This document shows positions 60,234-64,000 of a stretch of 64,000 nucleotides of DNA, one piece after another. Source of the stretch: DATCDE01 sp038252405 (GTDB lineage Bacteria; Actinomycetota; Actinomycetes; Prado026); NCBI GenBank assembly GCA_038252405.1, contig JBBSAJ010000001.1:62001-126000 (forward strand), in the 5' to 3' direction. A program made the position numbers and the translations under genes. Below the pieces are notes generated by a model. The model had not been told where the DNA came from and did not search any database. It saw nothing but the letters and a program-made list of their open reading frames with translations. Each line of letters starts with the position of its first letter. The stretch's first letter is position 1.

Positions 60234-60883
60234 CCGACCTGAGCGGCCGGCTGCACGCCGAGGCCCTGACCGTGCGCCGCGACGGCCGGCTGGTGCTCGA
60301 CGACGTCTCCCTCGAGGCGGTCCCGGGCCGGCTGCTCGCGGTGACCGGGCCGTCCGGCTCCGGGAAGTCCACCCTGCTCGCGGTGCTGGCCGGGATCATC
60401 GCGCCGGACGGCGGTCGGGTGACCCTGCCGTCGGCCACGGAGCCGCTGCGGGTCGCGACCATGCTCCAGGGCTACGGACTGCTGGCCGTGCTGACGGCCG
60501 CGGAGAACGTGGAGCTGCCGCTCCAGCTCGCGGGGCGGCCGCGGGGCGAGGTGCGGGAGAGGGCCGCCGTGGCGCTCGTCCTGGCCGGGCTGGCGGAGGG
60601 CCACGAGCAGCTCGTGGAGGAGCTCTCCGGCGGGCAGCGGCAGCGGGTGGCGCTGGCCAGGGCCCTGGTGATGGACCCGCACGTGCTCGTCGCCGACGAG
60701 CCGACCGCCGAGCTGGACTCGGACACCGCGGAGGTCGCGCTGGCCGTGCTGCGGGCCCGCGCGGACGCTGGTGGCATCGTCGTGCTGGCCACCCACGACC
60801 CCGAGGTCGCCGCCCGGTGCGACGCCGAGGTGCACCTCGTCGACGGCCGGCTGGCGGTGCCCGCACCCCCGGCCGGCGGCTGA
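60230..60883 (+). CDS. ABC transporter ATPase, second of two
   Basis: 217 residues, minimal LolD-like ATPase: Walker A GPSGSGKST, signature LSGGQRQRVALARAL, Walker B VLVADEPTAELD, H-loop ATHD. Only one permease gene is present for two different ATPases, suggesting an asymmetric ATPase pair acting on the large double-FtsX permease. Confidence 0.9.
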   Translation: MTDLSGRLHAEALTVRRDGRLVLDDVSLEAVPGRLLAVTGPSGSGKSTLLAVLAGIIAPDGGRVTLPSATEPLRVATMLQGYGLLAVLTAAENVELPLQLAGRPRGEVRERAAVALVLAGLAEGHEQLVEELSGGQRQRVALARALVMDPHVLVADEPTAELDSDTAEVALAVLRARADAGGIVVLATHDPEVAARCDAEVHLVDGRLAVPAPPAGG

Positions 60884-60906
60884 CCGAGGGGTCCGGAACG
60901 GTCGGC

Positions 60907-60912
60907 TACGCT
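60907..60912 (+). promoter_or_regulatory. -10 box before the icmA leader frame
   Basis: TACGCT ends 5 nt before a GTG at 60918 that opens a 7-codon frame. Confidence 0.4.
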
Positions 60913-60917
60913 CGGCG

Positions 60918-60941
60918 GTGACGGCTCGCCGGATCCGGTGA
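60918..60941 (+). CDS. Possible leader peptide of icmA (VTARRIR)
   Basis: Seven codons, three of them Arg, start 5 nt behind TACGCT. The stop overlaps an in-frame alternative icmA GTG at 60938 as GTGA. The arrangement resembles the Arg-rich frame ahead of ecm. Too short to prove by composition. Confidence 0.25.
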   Translation: MTARRIR

Positions 60942-60979
60942 CCACGCCGTCACCGCCGTTACTCTCCGAGGAGGCCCCG

Positions 60980-62674
60980 GTGGAGGCGAAGGACATCGAC
61001 GCTGGCCGGCAACGGTGGCAGGGGCGCTACGACGCGGCGCTTTCCCGCGGTCGGGTGCGCGACGCCGACTTCACCACGCTGTCGGGCGTCGACGTCGACC
61101 CGGTCTACGGACCGCCGCCCGGTGCCGTCGTGCCCGGGTTCGACCGGATCGGCTGGCCGGGGGAGTACCCGTTCACCCGTGGGCTGCACACCACGGGGTA
61201 CCGCGGCCGGCCGTGGACCATCCGACAGTTCGCCGGGTTCGGCAACGCCCAGCAGACCAACGAGCGCTACCGGATGATCCTGGACGCCGGTGGCGGCGGG
61301 CTCAGCGTGGCCTTCGACATGCCCACGCTCATGGGCCGCGACTCCGACGACCCGCGCAGCCTGGGCGAGGTCGGCCACTGCGGCGTGGCGATCGACTCGG
61401 TCGCCGACATGGAGATGCTCTTCGACGGCATCCCGCTCGGGGACGTGACGACGTCGATGACGATCAGCGGCCCCGCCGTCCCGGTGTTCTGCATGTACGT
61501 GGTGGCCGCCGAGCGTCAGGGCGTGGATCCGTCGGTGCTCAACGGCACCCTGCAGACCGACATCTTCAAGGAGTACATCGCGCAGAAGGAGTGGCTGTTC
61601 CCGCCTGAGCCGCACCTGCGGCTGATCGGCGACCTGATGGAGTGGTGCGCCGACCGGGTGCCCGACTACAAGCCGCTGTCGGTGTCCGGGTACCACATCC
61701 GCGAGGCCGGGTCGACGGCCGCGCAGGAGCTCGCGTTCACCCTGGCCGACGGGTTCGGCTACGTGGAGCTCGGGCTGGCCCGCGGGCTGGACGTCGACGT
61801 GTTCGCGCCCGGGCTGTCGTTCTTCTTCGACGCGCACATCGACTTCTTCGAGGAGATCGCGAAGTTCCGGGCCGCCCGCCGGATCTGGGCCCGCTGGATG
61901 CGCGACGTGTACGGCGCGACGACTGAGAAGGCCCAGTGGCTGCGGTTCCACACCCAGACGGCCGGGGTGTCGCTGACCGCCCAGCAGCCGGACAACAACG
62001 TGGTGCGCACGGCGATCGAGGCGCTGGCCGCCGTCCTGGGCGGGACGAACTCGCTGCACACCAACGCCCTGGACGAGGTGCTCGCGCTGCCCAGCGCCAA
62101 GGCCGCGGAGATCGCGCTGCGCACCCAGCAGGTGATCCTCGAGGAGACCGGGGTGGCCAACGTGGCCGACCCGCTGGGCGGGTCCTGGTATCTCGAGGAG
62201 CTGACCGACCGGATCGAGGCCGAGGCCGAGGCGATCTTCGCCAAGATCAAGGAGATGGGCGACGGCACGGCCCACAACGGGATGACCTCGGGCATCCTGC
62301 GCGGGATCGAGGACGGCTGGTTCACCTCGGAGACCGCGGATGCCGCCTTCACCTACCAGCGCTCGCTCGAGAAGGGCGACAAGCTGGTCGTGGGCGTGAA
62401 CGTGCACACCCAGTCCATCGAGGAGCCGCTGGAGATCCTCCGGATCAGCCACGAGGTCGAGCGGGACCAGGTCGCCGAGCTGGCCGGCCGCCGCCAGGTC
62501 CGTGACGAGGCGGCCGTCCGCGCAGCGCTGGTCGACCTGGAGGCGGCCGCGAGGGGCACCGTGAACCTGGTCGAGCCGATGCTCGTCGCGGCCCGCGCGG
62601 AGGCCAGCCTCGGCGAGATCTGCGCGGCGCTGGGTGACGTCTTCGGCCCGTACCGGGAGCCGGCCCGCTTCTGA
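60980..62674 (+). CDS. icmA: B12-dependent acyl-CoA mutase large subunit, isobutyryl-CoA mutase type
   Basis: 564 residues: catalytic barrel only, without a B12-binding domain, so a separate small subunit is required. Residues that separate substrates are F84 (WTIRQFAGFG) and Q202 (EYIAQKEWLF), equal to Phe80/Gln198 of Streptomyces isobutyryl-CoA mutase; methylmalonyl-CoA mutase has Tyr/Arg there. Overall similarity to Streptomyces IcmA is high. GTG 60980 has gaggagg 5 nt upstream; GTG 60938 is the alternative. Interconverts isobutyryl- and butyryl-CoA if assigned correctly, linking valine breakdown to the C4 pool used by Ccr. Confidence 0.85.
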   Translation: MEAKDIDAGRQRWQGRYDAALSRGRVRDADFTTLSGVDVDPVYGPPPGAVVPGFDRIGWPGEYPFTRGLHTTGYRGRPWTIRQFAGFGNAQQTNERYRMILDAGGGGLSVAFDMPTLMGRDSDDPRSLGEVGHCGVAIDSVADMEMLFDGIPLGDVTTSMTISGPAVPVFCMYVVAAERQGVDPSVLNGTLQTDIFKEYIAQKEWLFPPEPHLRLIGDLMEWCADRVPDYKPLSVSGYHIREAGSTAAQELAFTLADGFGYVELGLARGLDVDVFAPGLSFFFDAHIDFFEEIAKFRAARRIWARWMRDVYGATTEKAQWLRFHTQTAGVSLTAQQPDNNVVRTAIEALAAVLGGTNSLHTNALDEVLALPSAKAAEIALRTQQVILEETGVANVADPLGGSWYLEELTDRIEAEAEAIFAKIKEMGDGTAHNGMTSGILRGIEDGWFTSETADAAFTYQRSLEKGDKLVVGVNVHTQSIEEPLEILRISHEVERDQVAELAGRRQVRDEAAVRAALVDLEAAARGTVNLVEPMLVAARAEASLGEICAALGDVFGPYREPARF

Positions 62675-62729
62675 CCCGGCCCGACCGCACCGGTTGGGCG
62701 CTCCCGATGGTTTCGGGGAGGATGGGCTC

Positions 62730-63641
62730 ATGTCCACACCGAGTTTCAACCTGCCAGGGGCCGTCGACCTCGGGGCCATCGCCGCGCAGAACGCGGCCCG
62801 CGCCCGCGCCGAGGAGGCCAGGGCGGCTGCCCCCGCAGCCGGCCCGGATGCCCCCACGGCGGCACCGTCGTACGTCGACGTGACCGAGGCCACCTTCCAG
62901 GCCGAGGTCATCGACCGGTCCATGACCGTTCCGGTGATCGTCGACTTCTGGGCCGAGTGGTGCGGGCCGTGCAAGCAGCTCAGCCCGATCCTCGAGCGGC
63001 TGGCCGCCGAGGCGGCCGGCGCCTGGACGCTGGCGAAGATCGACGTCGACGCCAACCAGCGGGTCGCCGCGGCCTTCCAGGTGCAGAGCATCCCCACGGT
63101 CCACGTGGTGTGGCAGGGCCAGCTGGTGCCCGGGTTCAGCGGCGCGCTGCCCGAGCCGCAGGTCCGCGAGTTCATCGACCAGGTGCTGGCGCTGGCCGCG
63201 GGGGAGGACATGGCCGCGCAGGAGCCGCTCGACCCGGGGGTGGAGCAGGCCCTCGACGCGATCGAGCGCGGCGACCTGGACGCCGCCGCCGAGGCCTACC
63301 GCACGGTGCTCGCCGGGTCACCCGGCAACGAGGAGGCCCGCCTCGGGCTGGCCCAGGTGGAGCTGATCCGGCGGACGCAGACCACCGACGTGGCCGCCGC
63401 CCGGCAGGCGGCGGCGGATCGTCCCGACGACGTGGACGCCCAGTGCCTGGCCGCCGACCTGGACGTGGTGGGCGGCAGCGTCAGCGACGCGTTCGACCGG
63501 CTGATCGACCTGGTCCGGCGCTCGTCCGGCGACGACCGGGACCGGGCCAGGGCGCACCTGATCGCGCTGTTCGACGTCATCGGGCCGGACGACCCCCGGG
63601 TCGCCAAGGGCCGGACCGGGCTGGCCAGCGCGCTGTTCTAG
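62730..63641 (+). CDS. Thioredoxin-TPR protein (CnoX/YbbN-like)
   Basis: 303 residues. An Ala-rich N-terminal extension (to about 45) is followed by a thioredoxin domain with the active-site pair W77-C78-G-P-C81-K, the cis-Pro in QSIPTVHVV, and a C-terminal tetratricopeptide region (about 180-300). In E. coli CnoX is a redox-regulated holdase passing clients to GroEL; here an intact CxxC suggests oxidoreductase activity too. ATG 62730 follows a ggggagg. Convergent with glgB. Confidence 0.9.
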   Translation: MSTPSFNLPGAVDLGAIAAQNAARARAEEARAAAPAAGPDAPTAAPSYVDVTEATFQAEVIDRSMTVPVIVDFWAEWCGPCKQLSPILERLAAEAAGAWTLAKIDVDANQRVAAAFQVQSIPTVHVVWQGQLVPGFSGALPEPQVREFIDQVLALAAGEDMAAQEPLDPGVEQALDAIERGDLDAAAEAYRTVLAGSPGNEEARLGLAQVELIRRTQTTDVAAARQAAADRPDDVDAQCLAADLDVVGGSVSDAFDRLIDLVRRSSGDDRDRARAHLIALFDVIGPDDPRVAKGRTGLASALF

Positions 63642-63653
63642 CCGGGCGACAGG

Positions 63654-64000
63654 TCAGTCCGCGCGGCGCAGCCAGACCGTGCCGAGCGGTGGTATCCGGA
63701 CCGTCGCGGACGCGGGACGGCCGTGCCACGGGTCGCCGTCCGCCCACACCTGGCCCAGGTTGCCGACGCCGCTGCCGGCGTAGTCCGTGGCGTCGGTGTT
63801 GAGCACCTCGTCCCAGCGACCGGCGGACGGCAGGCCGAGCCGGTAGGACTCGTGCGGCATCGAGGAGAAGTTTGACACGCAGGCCAGCACCGAGCCGTCG
63901 CCCCCCTTGCGAAGGAACGAGAACACGTTGCCGCTGGCGTCGTTCGCGTCGATCCACTCGAACCCGGCCGGGTCGACGTCCAGCCGCCACAGCGCCGGCG
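63654..64000 (-). CDS. glgB: 1,4-alpha-glucan branching enzyme, C-terminal end only
   Basis: The last 115 codons of GlgB; the start lies beyond the right edge. The segment FEWIDANDASGNVFSFLR, then ACVSNFSSMPHESYRLGLP, and a final PPLGTVWLRRAD form the all-beta C-terminal domain of GH13 branching enzymes. It makes alpha-1,6 branches in glycogen. The catalytic barrel is not in the window. Confidence 0.9.
   Translation of the reverse strand, partial: PALWRLDVDPAGFEWIDANDASGNVFSFLRKGGDGSVLACVSNFSSMPHESYRLGLPSAGRWDEVLNTDATDYAGSGVGNLGQVWADGDPWHGRPASATVRIPPLGTVWLRRAD

Overview
The window is chromosomal DNA from a high-GC actinobacterium. Nearly every third codon position is G or C, GTG starts and 4-base GTGA/ATGA stop-start overlaps are common, and the gene set includes NucS mismatch repair, a Cys-to-Asp MurA and an actinobacterial type Rho. 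The run hom-thrC-thrB-rho-rpmE-prfA-prmC-sua5-wecA-atp matches the order known from Mycobacterium and Streptomyces. The genus cannot be fixed from sequence alone; the ethylmalonyl-CoA enzymes fit Streptomyces-like or Frankia/Geodermatophilus-like lineages.

Layout. (a) 1-1.5 kb: a Fic-family gene running off the left edge, then a low-information spacer next to tRNA-Arg(CCG), possibly the edge of an integrated island. (b) 1.6-24.6 kb: housekeeping genes on the + strand, namely an orphan response regulator, argS, lysA, the threonine genes, rho, ribosome and translation genes, glyA, wecA and the complete F0F1 ATP synthase operon. (c) 24.7-39.9 kb: short mixed-strand units: cobalamin adenosyltransferase, murA, an AlkD-like protein, a STAS protein, ethylmalonyl-CoA mutase, an ABC-2 exporter, nucS, a GMC oxidoreductase, an aldehyde dehydrogenase, a fused double 3-hydroxyacyl-CoA dehydrogenase and threonine aldolase. 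(d) 39.9-45.1 kb: a five-gene MacAB-like export cluster with two adaptor proteins and odd low-complexity inserts. (e) 45.2-52.1 kb: hydrolases, an SDR, an amino-acid dehydrogenase, a lipoprotein and a frameshifted LuxR-type ATPase regulator. (f) 52.2-62.7 kb: crotonyl-CoA carboxylase/reductase, epimerase, thiolase, MeaB, a second ABC system and an isobutyryl-CoA-mutase-type subunit. (g) a thioredoxin-TPR protein and the C-terminal end of glgB.

Metabolic theme. Thiolase, Ccr, epimerase and Ecm are steps of the ethylmalonyl-CoA route from acetyl-CoA. The adenosyltransferase makes the cofactor for Ecm and the second mutase, and MeaB is the mutase G-protein chaperone. Both mutase genes are preceded by very short Arg-rich open frames sitting directly behind a -10-like box.

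Features beyond the genes. (1) A 51-bp palindromic repeat occurs once alone (3737-3787) and twice as mirrored pairs of 106-107 bp (24633-24739, 34990-35095); the pairs sit between convergent genes, and their outer stems keep pairing despite sequence change. (2) At least twelve genes start 6-8 nt behind a TANNNT box, the signature of leaderless transcripts. (3) A perfect 17-bp hairpin separates rpmE from prfA. No CRISPR array, rRNA, transposase gene or phage gene was seen.
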